NCBI RefSeq assembly: GCF_030053345.1
Contig: NZ_JASGBP010000004.1
Location: 62,001-126,000, forward strand
Length of the DNA: 64,000 nt
Direction of reading: 5' to 3'
Origin: Flavobacterium sedimenticola
Lineage (GTDB): Bacteria > Bacteroidota > Bacteroidia > Flavobacteriales > Flavobacteriaceae
Shown: in pieces, positions 41,708 to 51,703 of the stretch
How the letters are laid out: every line of letters begins with the position of its first letter
How positions within the stretch are numbered: the first letter of the stretch is position 1
Notes under the pieces: generated by a model
What the model was told of the DNA's origin: nothing
The model's input: only the letters and a program-made list of their open reading frames with translations
The model's database searches: none
Made by a program: the position numbers and the translations under genes

Positions 41708-43438
41708 ATGATGCATATTGAAAAAAATATATTAGACAAAGTGAATGAGTGGCTTACGCCTACCTTTGACAGAGAAACGCAAGAGAAGATTAAAGACATG
41801 ATGACCTCTTCTCCTAAAGAATTGGAAGAGAGTTTTTATAAAAATTTAGAATTCGGAACCGGTGGTATGCGCGGTATTATGGGCATCGGAACCAACCGTA
41901 TCAACAAATACACCTTGGGTAAAAACACACAAGGCTTATCGGATTATTTAAAAAAATCATTCCCGGGCGAAAATCTGAAAGTAGCTATTGCGTACGATTG
42001 TCGTCATAACAGTGATGTTTTGGGGAAAATTGTAGCCGATGTCTTTTCGGCCAACGGTATTAAAGTATTTCTTTTTTCGGAAATGCGTCCGACACCCGAA
42101 TTGTCCTTTGCCGTTAAACACCTTAACTGTCATGCCGGCATCGTGTTAACGGCGTCACACAATCCGCCGGAATATAATGGCTACAAAGTGTATTGGCAAG
42201 ACGGCGGACAATTGGTGCCGCCACAAGATGCCGAAATTATTCAGGTGATTGAAAACCTCAAATACAGCGAAATTCGATTTGAAGCCAATGAAGATTTGAT
42301 TGAATATATCGATACGGACGTTGACCAAGCCTTTATTGATTCTACCGTGGCGAATGCCGGTTTCAACACTTCGGCTTTCGCCAAACAAAATTTGAAAATC
42401 GTATACACTTCACTTCACGGTACTTCCATCAAAATGGTACCGCCGGTTTTGGCGAAAGCCGGTTATACCGATGTGAATATTGTTCCCGAACAAGCGGTAC
42501 CCAATGGCGATTTTCCCACAGTAGTTTCTCCGAATCCCGAAGAACCCGAAGCGCTTACTATGGCGTTGGCATTAGCGGAAAAACTCAATGCCGACATCGT
42601 ATTCGGCACCGATCCCGATAGTGACCGTTTGGGTGTTGCCGTGAGAGACAACCAAGATAAAATGATTTTGCTCAACGGTAACCAAACCATGGTCATCATG
42701 ACGCATTATCTTTTAGAGCAATGGCGCAAGGCCGGGAAAATTAAAGGCAAAGAATTTATCGGTTCTACCATTGTATCGACGCCGATGATGCTGGAATTAG
42801 CTTCAGCATACAATGTGGAATGCAAAGTTGGTTTAACCGGTTTCAAATGGATTGCCAAATTCATCAAAGACTACCCCGAATTGAAATTCATCGGCGGAGG
42901 CGAAGAAAGTTTTGGTTTTATGGTGGGCGATGCGGTTCGCGACAAAGATGCAGTAGGCGCTATTTTGTTGATGTGCGAAATTGCCGCACAAGCCAAGGAA
43001 AAGGGCAGCTCGGTGTATAAAGAATTACAACAAATGTTTGTCGATTTTGGTTTCTACAAAGAACATTTAATCTCCATCACTAAAAAAGGCATCGAAGGCG
43101 CGCAACAAATCAAACAAATGATGATTGACCTGCGCGAAAATCCGGTTTCGGAAATCAACGGTCAACGTGTGATTATGGTGGAAGACTATCAAAATTCGAC
43201 CGCTAAAAACTTGTTATCAGGTGAAACAGAACCGTTGACGATTCCGAAATCAGACGTGTTGATTTATTATTTGGAGGACGGATCCAAAATTTGCGCCCGA
43301 CCTAGTGGTACCGAACCTAAGATTAAATTTTATTTCAGCGTGAATTGCACTATTGAAAGCTTAAGTGACATTCCGGAAGCCGAACAACAACTGGATCAAA
43401 AAATTAAAAATATCATTGCCGAAATGCAGCTGAACTAA
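41708..43438 (+). CDS. Phospho-sugar mutase (phosphoglucomutase/phosphomannomutase family)
   Basis: 576 residues. The phosphoserine loop is TASHNPPEYNGYK with Ser150. The metal loop is DPDSDRLG, the sugar-binding loop is GGEESFG, and the phosphate-binding loop is RPSGTEPKIKFY. The length and RGIMGIGTNRINKY start fit the PgcA-like long form that interconverts hexose-1- and hexose-6-phosphates. It would link central metabolism to nucleotide sugars for the neighbouring glycosyltransferase. Its stop overlaps the next gene's ATG by one base (TAATG). Confidence 0.94.
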   Translation: MMHIEKNILDKVNEWLTPTFDRETQEKIKDMMTSSPKELEESFYKNLEFGTGGMRGIMGIGTNRINKYTLGKNTQGLSDYLKKSFPGENLKVAIAYDCRHNSDVLGKIVADVFSANGIKVFLFSEMRPTPELSFAVKHLNCHAGIVLTASHNPPEYNGYKVYWQDGGQLVPPQDAEIIQVIENLKYSEIRFEANEDLIEYIDTDVDQAFIDSTVANAGFNTSAFAKQNLKIVYTSLHGTSIKMVPPVLAKAGYTDVNIVPEQAVPNGDFPTVVSPNPEEPEALTMALALAEKLNADIVFGTDPDSDRLGVAVRDNQDKMILLNGNQTMVIMTHYLLEQWRKAGKIKGKEFIGSTIVSTPMMLELASAYNVECKVGLTGFKWIAKFIKDYPELKFIGGGEESFGFMVGDAVRDKDAVGAILLMCEIAAQAKEKGSSVYKELQQMFVDFGFYKEHLISITKKGIEGAQQIKQMMIDLRENPVSEINGQRVIMVEDYQNSTAKNLLSGETEPLTIPKSDVLIYYLEDGSKICARPSGTEPKIKFYFSVNCTIESLSDIPEAEQQLDQKIKNIIAEMQLN

Positions 43439-45267
43439 TGGATGAAAATTTAAAAAAGATTATTCCTTTTGCTTTGAAATACAAGAAGCACATTTATTTG
43501 AATGTGATCTTCAACATTTTCTACGCGCTGTTTTCAACCTTGTTGATGGTATCGATGATACCAACCCTTAAAGTTCTTTTTGAAGACACTGAAAAAGTAT
43601 ACGAAGAACCGGTTTACAAAGGATTTGGAAATATCAAAGCGTATGCTGAAGAGTTTCTGAATTACAAGATAACCGTCTTAACGCAGGAACATGGACTCAA
43701 ATGGGCTTTGTTATTTGTCATTTCAATTATCATTACCACAGCATTCTTAAAAAACATTACCAATTACTTTGCTTCGTATCATGTTACCCGATTAAGAACA
43801 GGAGTTTTAAGAGATATCAGGCAAAAGCTTTACCATAAAATCATCAATCTTCCGGTTTCCTATTATTCCGAGAGAAGAAAAGGCGATGTCATGGCCAGAA
43901 TGCTTGGTGATATTAATGAAGTCCAGAATTCTTTTTTTCAGATTTTAGAATTGGTGGTTCGCGAACCGCTGACCATTCTTTTTTCTATCGGCACCATGTT
44001 TATCATGAGCCCAAAACTGACATTTTTTGTTTTTGCATTTATTCCGATTTCAGGAATTATAATTTCACGTGTCGGAAAAAACCTTAAAGCAAAATCAGTT
44101 AAAGCCCAACAGGAGAACGGGGTTTTTATTTCTATATTAGATGAAACGCTCAGCGGACTTAAAGTCGTGAAAGGGTATAATGCAGAAAATTCATTTATCA
44201 ATAAATTCAATGATTCAATCAATAGGTTATTGCGTTTATCAAACAGTATCGGAAATAAAAACAATCTGGCATCGCCGTTGAGCGAATTCCTGGGCATTAT
44301 TACCATTGCGGTTTTACTTTGGTTTGGAGCACAATTGGTAGTTGAGGAAAAATCATTATCCTCGGCAACATTTATTGTATACATTGCGTTAGCCTATACC
44401 ATTTTGACTCCCGCAAAAGCCATTTCCAAAGCATCTTATCAGGTTAAAACCGGTTTGGCTGCCGCTGAAAGGGTTTTTACTTTGATGGAACACGAAAACA
44501 CCATTACCAACAGCTCGAATGCGATAGAGAAGAAAACATTCGAAGACAAAATAAGTCTCAAAAACATCAATTTCCGATACGAAAAAGAAAATATTCTCAA
44601 GGATTTCTCTCTTGAAATTCCCAAAGGAAAAACGGTTGCTTTGGTTGGTCAATCGGGTTCCGGAAAAAGCACTATAGCCAATTTGCTGACGCGGTTTTAT
44701 GATGTAAATGAAGGTGATGTGACTATTGACAATGTTAATATAAAAGACATTCAAACCAAATCATTACGCGACTTAATGGGCTTGGTAACCCAAGATTCCA
44801 TTTTGTTTAATGATACAATCAAAGGAAACATAGCCTTAGGGAAACCCGATGCCACCGATGAAGAAATTATTCAAGCCTTGAGAATTGCCAATGCCTACGA
44901 ATTTGTCCAAGATTTACCGGAAGGTATTCATACCAATGTCGGAGACAGTGGCAACAAACTCTCGGGCGGCCAAAAGCAACGCTTGTCAATTGCCCGTGCC
45001 GTGTTAAAAAATCCACCGATTATGATTTTAGACGAAGCTACTTCGGCGTTGGATACCGAAAGCGAACGATTGGTACAACAAGCGTTGGAAAACATGATGC
45101 AAAACCGCACCTCCATTGTCATTGCGCACCGTTTATCTACCATCCAAAAAGCCGATACCATAGTCGTAATGCACAAAGGTAAAATTGTGGAACAAGGCAC
45201 ACACGACGAGTTATTAGCCCATAACGGCACCTATTCTAAATTGGTTTCGATGCAATCTTTTGAGTGA
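43438..45267 (+). CDS. ABC transporter permease/ATP-binding protein (MsbA-like exporter)
   Basis: 609 residues in the half-transporter layout. Residues about 15-345 are a six-helix transmembrane domain with an extended first periplasmic loop. The ATPase follows: Walker A GQSGSGKST (about 404), signature LSGGQKQR (about 507), Walker B MILDEATSALD and switch His in IAHRLST. It forms a homodimer that exports lipids or other hydrophobic molecules across the inner membrane. The MsbA/lipid A role is plausible, not proven. It begins inside the mutase stop codon, so translation is coupled. Confidence 0.93.
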   Translation: MDENLKKIIPFALKYKKHIYLNVIFNIFYALFSTLLMVSMIPTLKVLFEDTEKVYEEPVYKGFGNIKAYAEEFLNYKITVLTQEHGLKWALLFVISIIITTAFLKNITNYFASYHVTRLRTGVLRDIRQKLYHKIINLPVSYYSERRKGDVMARMLGDINEVQNSFFQILELVVREPLTILFSIGTMFIMSPKLTFFVFAFIPISGIIISRVGKNLKAKSVKAQQENGVFISILDETLSGLKVVKGYNAENSFINKFNDSINRLLRLSNSIGNKNNLASPLSEFLGIITIAVLLWFGAQLVVEEKSLSSATFIVYIALAYTILTPAKAISKASYQVKTGLAAAERVFTLMEHENTITNSSNAIEKKTFEDKISLKNINFRYEKENILKDFSLEIPKGKTVALVGQSGSGKSTIANLLTRFYDVNEGDVTIDNVNIKDIQTKSLRDLMGLVTQDSILFNDTIKGNIALGKPDATDEEIIQALRIANAYEFVQDLPEGIHTNVGDSGNKLSGGQKQRLSIARAVLKNPPIMILDEATSALDTESERLVQQALENMMQNRTSIVIAHRLSTIQKADTIVVMHKGKIVEQGTHDELLAHNGTYSKLVSMQSFE

Positions 45268-45270
45268 TTT

Positions 45271-45972
45271 ATGTACGTACACCATCCCAATATCAAACTG
45301 CCCGATGATCCCGATACCGTGGTTTGGAAATATTTGGACTTGTCAAAATTCCTCGATTTACTGCTTTCACAACAACTGTTTATGTCGCGCTCGGATAAGT
45401 TTGAAGACCAATACGAAGGCACCTTCAGCGAACCGACCTACGAAGAAATCAAAAAGCTTTCCGAAAACAATCCGGAGTTTTTAGCGCATTACAAATCACA
45501 ACGCGAAAAAGTTGTCGTGAGCAGTTGGCACAGTAACGAATACGAATCGTTTGCCATGTGGCAAATTTTCACCCAAAACAGCGAAGGTTTGGCCATTCAA
45601 TCAACTATCGGGCGTTTGCAAAAGGCTTTGGCTGTGGAGCAAAATTTCGAACAATATATCGGCGAGGTCAATTATATTGATTACAAAAAAGAATACATTC
45701 CGTTTAACGATATGTTTTTCCCTTTTCTGTTCAAACGAAAGAGTTTTCAATACGAGCGCGAAGTCCGAATTATCTCGGATATCTCCTCAAAAAATATGAA
45801 AATCAACGACGGATTAAAGATTGACGTCGACATCAATCAACTCATCGAGAAGATATACATTCATCCGAAATCGGAGAATTGGTACAAAAAATTGGTTATT
45901 GAATTGGTTTCAAAACTCGGCTTTGGTTTTGAAATCGAAAAATCCGATTTGGAGAGCGATATTCTGATTTAA
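45271..45972 (+). CDS. DUF2971 domain-containing protein
   Basis: 233 residues, soluble. It has the DUF2971 pattern: an N-terminal YLDLSKFLDLLLSQQLFMSRSDKFEDQYEG, the middle SSWHSNEYESFAMWQIF, and KRKSFQYEREVRIIS. The family is found in some defence and toxin-like loci, but its function is unknown. The last gene of the operon, 3 bp after the exporter. Its TAA stop overlaps the stop of the convergent lipoprotein gene by four bases (TTAA palindrome). Confidence 0.88.
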   Translation: MYVHHPNIKLPDDPDTVVWKYLDLSKFLDLLLSQQLFMSRSDKFEDQYEGTFSEPTYEEIKKLSENNPEFLAHYKSQREKVVVSSWHSNEYESFAMWQIFTQNSEGLAIQSTIGRLQKALAVEQNFEQYIGEVNYIDYKKEYIPFNDMFFPFLFKRKSFQYEREVRIISDISSKNMKINDGLKIDVDINQLIEKIYIHPKSENWYKKLVIELVSKLGFGFEIEKSDLESDILI

Positions 45973-46679
45973 ATCGGTTTATATTCTGTAGCCTTCCACT
46001 CTTTTTCCAGCAAGTTGACAAAGAAATAATGTACTTTATCTTCTTTATCAAACTGTCCGTTTTTGTTGGTATCTTCTGTGGTTCTGAAAAACAATTTATT
46101 TTGAGCTTCAATCACATTCCAATCGATTAACTCCTGAAAATCGACTGAAATTTTGGTGAAATTACTACCCGAAACCTCACTCAGGTACAACGATTTGATG
46201 TCGCTATTATCGAGTTTATTGTCTTTGTTGGTATCCATATCGCATAACGAATACACCATCAATTGCTTTTTGGATTTATCGGCTATGGTTTTCAAATAGG
46301 TAGCGGTTTCAATCAAAATGTTTTTATCAGTTAACGCATAAATCGTGTCTTTCCCCATTTCCTGAAACTTGAGATTCTGCAAGTAACCGGTTATTTGATA
46401 TTCGCTGTAATTGGAAACTGTATAACCGGTACCGGAATCGTACGATTTTAAGCTTTTTTTATCACTGGTCACCGTTCCGATAGGATAAATCAGAAAATTG
46501 GTGCCGCTCAAATGCACCGGCAAATCGGCGATTTCGATTTGCGTAGTATCTTCGGGAACTTCCGTTTTGGTTTTTGGGTTGTTCTCATAAATTACCTTGG
46601 GTTTGGTGGATTCTTCTTTTTTACAACTCGCCAAAACCAAACCGGTTAGTAACACTATATATATAGCCCGTTTTTTCAT
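45969..46679 (-). CDS. Lipoprotein with two EF-hand/dockerin-like calcium loops
   Basis: 236 residues. The lipobox is VLASC, followed by a Lys/Glu-rich linker. Two loops look like calcium sites: DTNKDNKLDNSDI and DTNKNGQFDKEDK. Each follows the D-x-N-x-D/N-x-x-D spacing, and they lie about 55 residues apart. The rest is a beta-rich domain of no family I recognise. It is the last gene of the M23 peptidase, TonB receptor, lipoprotein operon (36-bp gap). A surface lipoprotein that works with the receptor is an attractive but unproven idea. Confidence 0.78.
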   Translation of the reverse strand: MKKRAIYIVLLTGLVLASCKKEESTKPKVIYENNPKTKTEVPEDTTQIEIADLPVHLSGTNFLIYPIGTVTSDKKSLKSYDSGTGYTVSNYSEYQITGYLQNLKFQEMGKDTIYALTDKNILIETATYLKTIADKSKKQLMVYSLCDMDTNKDNKLDNSDIKSLYLSEVSGSNFTKISVDFQELIDWNVIEAQNKLFFRTTEDTNKNGQFDKEDKVHYFFVNLLEKEWKATEYKPI

Positions 46680-46715
46680 CTCATTACATTTGATATCAAA
46701 AATAAGGAATAATTT

Positions 46716-49193
46716 TTACAACTTGGCTGTCAACTTCACATTGAATACACGAGTAGTCATGTAGTTGGGAATACCGTATTGATTTTTGGTGTATACGTCA
46801 CGAACCCAAGTGTTGGTGATGGCATTTTGATTGTTGAATAAATTGAAAATTTCAAAACCGATGGATAAGTCTTCGAATTTCTTTAACCAATGACTATTCG
46901 GTCTTTCGTTGTTTTTCTCGGTAAGCACATACGAAAAGCCAACGTCGGCTCTGCGGTAGTCGCGCAAGCGACTTTGGTAAGTGTACGCATCGGCATACGA
47001 AGGCGAACCGCCCGGCAAACCGGTATTATACACCAAATTCAGGTATAATTTCATATTGGGTAAATTCGGCATATAATCTTGGAATAAGATTCCGAATTTG
47101 AGTCTTTGGTCGGTTGGACGCGCGATAAATCCTCTTCCGTTTTGGTTTTCTTCTGTTTTCATATACCCAAAACTCAGCCACGATTCGGTTCCCGGCACAA
47201 ATTCACCGTTGAGACGCATGTCTAATCCATAGGCATAAGCTTCGGCATCGTTATTGGCGCGATACCGTATCCTCACATTTTCGAGCGTATAGGTATTGAC
47301 ATCGGTCATCGTTTTGTAATACGCCTCGGTAACCAATTTAAACTTGCGATTGTTCATCAAAAAATTATAATCGTTACTCAACACAAAGTGAATGGATTGC
47401 TGTGCCTTAACATTCGGATTCACCGCGCCGTCAGCATCTCTGAGTTCGCGATACAAGGGCGGTTGATGGTAGAAACCGGCAGAAAAACGAAAAACCATGT
47501 CTCTTTTCCAATCGGGTTTTAACGCAAATTGGGCTCGCGGACTGAATACCGTTTGGCTTTTGGCATTCGAAATCCCGTCACCCGAAACCATCCAATTGTG
47601 GAAACGCGCTCCGGCAGTAACCCAAAATTCGCTACTGCCCAAATTCGTTTTGGTACTCCATTGCGCAAATCCTGACCAACGGTTGATATCGATAAAATTG
47701 GTCGCTCTTACATTTTGATACGGTACCAATGGCCCGATATACGGATTGTAGGGTTGGTCGTTCGGAATATCTACCACCGGCGGATTGATATGAAACCCGG
47801 CCGAATCGATTACTTCCCATTCAACGATGCGGTCGCGAATATTTTCTCGGGTGTATTTAAAACCCCAGTCAATTTGGTGTTTTTTATTGTTGATTTGATG
47901 TGTTCCTTTGATTTCAGCATTGACAAACAAGGCATCCAAATCGTTACGCGCGTGATTGAGTTGCGTTCCGACACCTCTGTTGTAGGTGACTTCACCTAAG
48001 GTTTCCGAACCAATGTTGGTGTCGACTTCTCCCAAGAAATAAGCCGCATAAATATCAAAATACTCTTGTTCCTGCGTGTGATATACCGAAGTAATCAAAC
48101 GGTAATTGTTGTTTTCGTTTTGGGTAAAAGTCGTTTTGAAAGCGCCGAAAAGCGTTTGATAACGATCTTTTTCCTGACCTTCATAAAAAATAAGCAAGGC
48201 GATTGGTTCGTCTATAGTACCGAAATTGGTTTGACGCGTTAATGGCTGGTAATTGTATTTGTTTTGCGACGCATTCCCCAAAAAACTAAACTGCCATCTT
48301 TCGTTAGGTGAAAAAGTAACATTAGTTTGCACATCCATAAAAGTAGGGCGATAGTTGGTTTGCGTTTCCTGGCTGTTGACAAAAAGAGAGTTATCGCGGT
48401 AGCGCACTCCGGTGAGCGCCGTCCATTTTTTGTTTTTAGAAATGCCTTCTGCAGTCAGACTTCCGCCTAAAAAACTTCCTTCGGCAGTAAGGCCGAATTT
48501 TTTGGGTTTACGATACGTAATATCTAAAACCGAGGACATCTTATCGCCGTATTTCGCCTGAAATCCTCCCGCCGAAAAGTCGACGTTTTGTACCATATCG
48601 GTATTGGTAAAACTCAAGCCTTCTTGTTGCCCGGAGCGGACTAAGAACGGACGATAGACTTCAATTTCGTTGACATACACCAAGTTTTCATCATAATTTC
48701 CCCCGCGAACATTATAACCCGAACTTAAGTCACTGTTGGCATTGACACTAGGCAAAGCTTTTAAAACACTTTCAATTCCGGGCATGGCGCTCGGATTTCT
48801 GCGAATTGTTTCGGGTTCAATAGCGCTTATTCCTTGCACTCGTCTTTTATTTCCGGTCACAACAACTTCCCCTAACTGTTCGGCATTATCATTCATCATC
48901 ACGTGAAACTCGCGGTTCTCATTCGGACTCAAATATAGAGTAACCGTAATTTTTTTTAAGGAAGTATGCGTAAACACCAACACTATTTTTTGATTGGCCG
49001 GAACAGTGATTTCATAAAAACCGTTGGCATCGGTAACGGAAGATTTGGTTTGATAGCTAACGGTAACCCCTTCTACGGGTTTGTTGGTTTCATCGAGGAC
49101 CACTCCGGCGACTTTAGCAGATTGATTTTGAGCAAAAGCAATGGCATTCAACACCAAAAAAAGGAGCGTAAACAGGAACTTATTTGTTTTCAA
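46716..49193 (-). CDS. TonB-dependent receptor
   Basis: 825 residues. Signal peptide to AFAQ (about 22), then a carboxypeptidase-regulatory-like domain (VAGVVLDETNKPVEGVTVSY). The TonB box region is near EVVVTGNKRR, and the plug has GIESVLKALPSVNANSD and GYNVRGGNYDENLVYVNEIE. The large barrel ends FNVKLTAKL. It has no STN domain, so it is a transporter rather than a signal transducer. It lies 9 bp after the M23 peptidase gene. Substrate unknown. Confidence 0.92.
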   Translation of the reverse strand: MKTNKFLFTLLFLVLNAIAFAQNQSAKVAGVVLDETNKPVEGVTVSYQTKSSVTDANGFYEITVPANQKIVLVFTHTSLKKITVTLYLSPNENREFHVMMNDNAEQLGEVVVTGNKRRVQGISAIEPETIRRNPSAMPGIESVLKALPSVNANSDLSSGYNVRGGNYDENLVYVNEIEVYRPFLVRSGQQEGLSFTNTDMVQNVDFSAGGFQAKYGDKMSSVLDITYRKPKKFGLTAEGSFLGGSLTAEGISKNKKWTALTGVRYRDNSLFVNSQETQTNYRPTFMDVQTNVTFSPNERWQFSFLGNASQNKYNYQPLTRQTNFGTIDEPIALLIFYEGQEKDRYQTLFGAFKTTFTQNENNNYRLITSVYHTQEQEYFDIYAAYFLGEVDTNIGSETLGEVTYNRGVGTQLNHARNDLDALFVNAEIKGTHQINNKKHQIDWGFKYTRENIRDRIVEWEVIDSAGFHINPPVVDIPNDQPYNPYIGPLVPYQNVRATNFIDINRWSGFAQWSTKTNLGSSEFWVTAGARFHNWMVSGDGISNAKSQTVFSPRAQFALKPDWKRDMVFRFSAGFYHQPPLYRELRDADGAVNPNVKAQQSIHFVLSNDYNFLMNNRKFKLVTEAYYKTMTDVNTYTLENVRIRYRANNDAEAYAYGLDMRLNGEFVPGTESWLSFGYMKTEENQNGRGFIARPTDQRLKFGILFQDYMPNLPNMKLYLNLVYNTGLPGGSPSYADAYTYQSRLRDYRRADVGFSYVLTEKNNERPNSHWLKKFEDLSIGFEIFNLFNNQNAITNTWVRDVYTKNQYGIPNYMTTRVFNVKLTAKL

Positions 49194-49202
49194 ACTATAA
49201 CT

Positions 49203-50900
49203 TTAAGGTTTTTGACTTCTGAAAAATTGTGTTTCAAAGATAGTAGAATTTCCAACATTATCCGTCACTATGAGTTTTAAATCGTTTTTTCCTTCCGCCA
49301 CGATACCATCATCAAAATGATGCACTAATTTTTTGGTCTTGGGATCAAATTCCAGTAAAATCCACTTGCCGTTAAGCGTTCCTTGGTAACTTTTAATTCC
49401 CGACAAATCATCAGTAATGGTAAACGTGAGCGCTTGTTGTTGGCTAATCCACTTGCCTCCTATTTTTCTATCAATTTTAACTTTTGGCGGCATCGCATCT
49501 TTGAACAATTGGTAATCGCCCAAATACTTGGAATACACAGTAAACGCATTTTTGGTGCGTTTCGTATGGTAATAGTATACTTTTTTTCCATCGCGCAGCC
49601 CGATAAACATTTTGCTTCTGTCCTTTTCGGGAGTAATGGTATCTTCAAAAGTAATGGTCATATTGGCAAAAGCCGGCTCAACATCTTCATGCAAATGAAG
49701 CTGCCCGTTCTGCACCGTAAAGTCCATGTAAAAATCTTTTAAAAAAGTGTTCGGCGGAATCGTTACCGTAACATTTTCCAGCGCAAAAATAGTTTCTTTA
49801 TCGGCTTTGACTTTATAGTTGGAGGTAATCGGCACTTCGGTTACTTTGGCCGGCAGGGCGGCATATTCGATAGGAATAAAAACACGTGTTAGATTTTCGC
49901 TGAAGTCCGCAATTTCGATGCGGTAATTTTGCGTAATGTTGGAGTTGACTTCAACCATTCCGTTGCGTTCACCGGTTTTAATAATGCTTAAAGGATAGGC
50001 TTTTTCGGCAAAAAGTTTTTGAACCCGTTGTCCTGTTTTTTTGTACCTGCCGTAATCCAGAAGTGCATTGACGTATCGCGTTTCATCAAAGGCAAACGTA
50101 TCAAATTGATACCCGAAATCCCTTTTTCCGTTTAAAAACGTGGCCACTCTAAAAATCCCGTTCGTATTCCAGGAAACATTATCATAGTCAACCGCTGTGA
50201 TGCCGAAACCTATTTTACCCGAAGCTGTAATTTTTTCCGCTATGTAGGTTCCGTCATCTTGTTGCGATACACTTACCGCGACCGGTCTTTTCGCCTGATT
50301 CACCACCGCCTTTTCCTCTAACGGATACACCAAAACATTAGTAAGCAACGGCCTTTTACTGTCGGTAATTAGAGCATCAAAACCAAAATACATCGGGTTG
50401 ATGATTTTTTCAGATGCCGTGTCGCGGATTTCAAAATGCAAATGCGGACCGTCTGAACCTCCGGTATTTCCCGACAGGGCAATAATCTCACCTTTTTTAA
50501 CAGTGAGTTCATCGGGCGGAAGTGCGACATCAATTTCAAAAGATTGCGCTTTGTATTGTTCGCTCTTTATTCTTTTTTCAATAGCGCCGTAACCCAATTG
50601 CAAGTGACCGTAAACCGTGGTATAACCGTTGGGATGGGTAATATAAATCGCTTTTCCGTAGCCGTTTTCGGCAATTTTAATTCGGGAAACATAACCGTCC
50701 GCCGCGGCATACACCAACAACCCTTCTTTTTGCTGGGTTTTAAAATCAAAGCCTGCATGAAAATGATTCGGGCGCAATTCCCCGAAATTCCCGGAAAGCT
50801 GCAGCGGAATATTCAAAGGAGCCCGAAAATAATCCTTCGGATACTGATTTTGCCCAAATGCTTGAAGGGCAATCAAAAAAAATAAACCAATTCGTGTCAT
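49203..50900 (-). CDS. M23-family metallopeptidase, exported
   Basis: 565 residues from ATG 50900. The frame extends to 50918, but that segment overlaps a probable -7 box (TACCTTGG, 50915-50922), and the signal peptide starts TRIGLFFLIALQAFGQ. The LytM/M23 domain near 30-170 has metal ligands in HFHAGFDFKTQ, and HLHFEIRD. The C-terminal part has Ig-like and fibronectin-like segments (DLSGIKSYQGTLNGKWI). It is likely a periplasmic peptidoglycan hydrolase or a structural LytM protein. First gene of a three-gene operon with the TonB receptor and a lipoprotein. Confidence 0.9.
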   Translation of the reverse strand: MTRIGLFFLIALQAFGQNQYPKDYFRAPLNIPLQLSGNFGELRPNHFHAGFDFKTQQKEGLLVYAAADGYVSRIKIAENGYGKAIYITHPNGYTTVYGHLQLGYGAIEKRIKSEQYKAQSFEIDVALPPDELTVKKGEIIALSGNTGGSDGPHLHFEIRDTASEKIINPMYFGFDALITDSKRPLLTNVLVYPLEEKAVVNQAKRPVAVSVSQQDDGTYIAEKITASGKIGFGITAVDYDNVSWNTNGIFRVATFLNGKRDFGYQFDTFAFDETRYVNALLDYGRYKKTGQRVQKLFAEKAYPLSIIKTGERNGMVEVNSNITQNYRIEIADFSENLTRVFIPIEYAALPAKVTEVPITSNYKVKADKETIFALENVTVTIPPNTFLKDFYMDFTVQNGQLHLHEDVEPAFANMTITFEDTITPEKDRSKMFIGLRDGKKVYYYHTKRTKNAFTVYSKYLGDYQLFKDAMPPKVKIDRKIGGKWISQQQALTFTITDDLSGIKSYQGTLNGKWILLEFDPKTKKLVHHFDDGIVAEGKNDLKLIVTDNVGNSTIFETQFFRSQKP

Positions 50901-51030
50901 GAGAGATGTTTTAGCCAAGGTACAAAAAAGTAAGTTAAAATTTACGCTTTTGTCATTATATTATAACTCTTTCAAAAACAAAACTTTATATGTAGCGTTC
51001 AAAAAACAAAATAAATAATTGTCAAAACTA

Positions 51031-51060
51031 TTGTGCAAACAAAATAGAATCCTAACTTTG
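51031..51060 (+). promoter_or_regulatory. Promoter of the coiled-coil/zapA operon
   Basis: TTG (51031-51033), 19-bp spacer, TAACTTTG (51053-51060). Exact consensus, 27 bp before the ATG. Confidence 0.8.
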
Positions 51061-51087
51061 TAAAGTAAGTAATGAATATAGTTATAT

Positions 51088-51378
51088 ATGAGTGAAATTG
51101 CAGAAATAATTGATTCTGTTGAAAGTAGAATTCAGCAACTTTTTATGAAAATAAACAGTTTGGAAAAGACTTCTACCGATTTGAAGACAGAATTAGAGCA
51201 CGCTGCAATGCTGATTCAGAAGCAAAACGACGAAATAAAAACATTGAAATCGGAATGCGAATCGCTCAAAATGGCCAATTCATTATTAGGCGGTGAAGAA
51301 AACAAACGAGATACCAAGCTTAAAATAAATTCATTAATCCGTGAGATAGATTACTGTATTGCACAGTTGTCAGACTAA
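51088..51378 (+). CDS. Short coiled-coil protein preceding ZapA
   Basis: 96 residues, almost entirely heptad-like helix (IDSVESRIQQLFMKINSLEK ... MLIQKQNDEIKTLKSECESL) ending in LIREIDYCIAQLSD. It is co-transcribed with zapA with a 3-bp gap. It resembles ZapB in size and coiled-coil character. A partner role in division is suggested by position, but no sequence motif proves it. Confidence 0.75.
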   Translation: MSEIAEIIDSVESRIQQLFMKINSLEKTSTDLKTELEHAAMLIQKQNDEIKTLKSECESLKMANSLLGGEENKRDTKLKINSLIREIDYCIAQLSD

Positions 51379-51381
51379 AGT

Positions 51382-51678
51382 ATGGAGGATAAGCTTAAGA
51401 TAAAGATATCAATTGCAGACCGAGTCTATCCTTTAACGGTAGACATGTCACAAGAAGAAGGACTGCGAAGTGCTTCTAAAAAAATTGATGCCATGATTAA
51501 GCAATTCGAAGAGAACTATGCGGTGCGCGACAAGCAAGATGTACTGGCTATGTGCGCTTTACAGTTTGCCTCACAAGTAGAACAAAAGCAAGTAGACAAT
51601 GCTATTGATGGTTCGGAAGCCATAAAAAGACTGCAAAAGATTAATGATTTATTGTTCGATTATCTCGAAAAAAAATAA
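51382..51678 (+). CDS. zapA: Cell division protein ZapA
   Basis: 98 residues. The N-terminal fold (KIKISIADRVYPLTVDMSQE) and LRSASKKIDAMIKQFEENYA are the ZapA hallmark, followed by a dimerising helix (DVLAMCALQFASQVEQKQ). It crosslinks FtsZ filaments at midcell. The order coiled-coil, zapA, 6S-like RNA matches the zapA-ssrS linkage known from gammaproteobacteria. Confidence 0.92.
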   Translation: MEDKLKIKISIADRVYPLTVDMSQEEGLRSASKKIDAMIKQFEENYAVRDKQDVLAMCALQFASQVEQKQVDNAIDGSEAIKRLQKINDLLFDYLEKK

Positions 51679-51703
51679 CGTTCTTATCACAGATTACGAC
51701 ACT

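Noticed and set aside
45271..45972. DUF2971 protein as part of an anti-phage defence system
   Set aside because: No nuclease, reverse transcriptase, kinase or other defence partner is nearby; it belongs to the exporter run.
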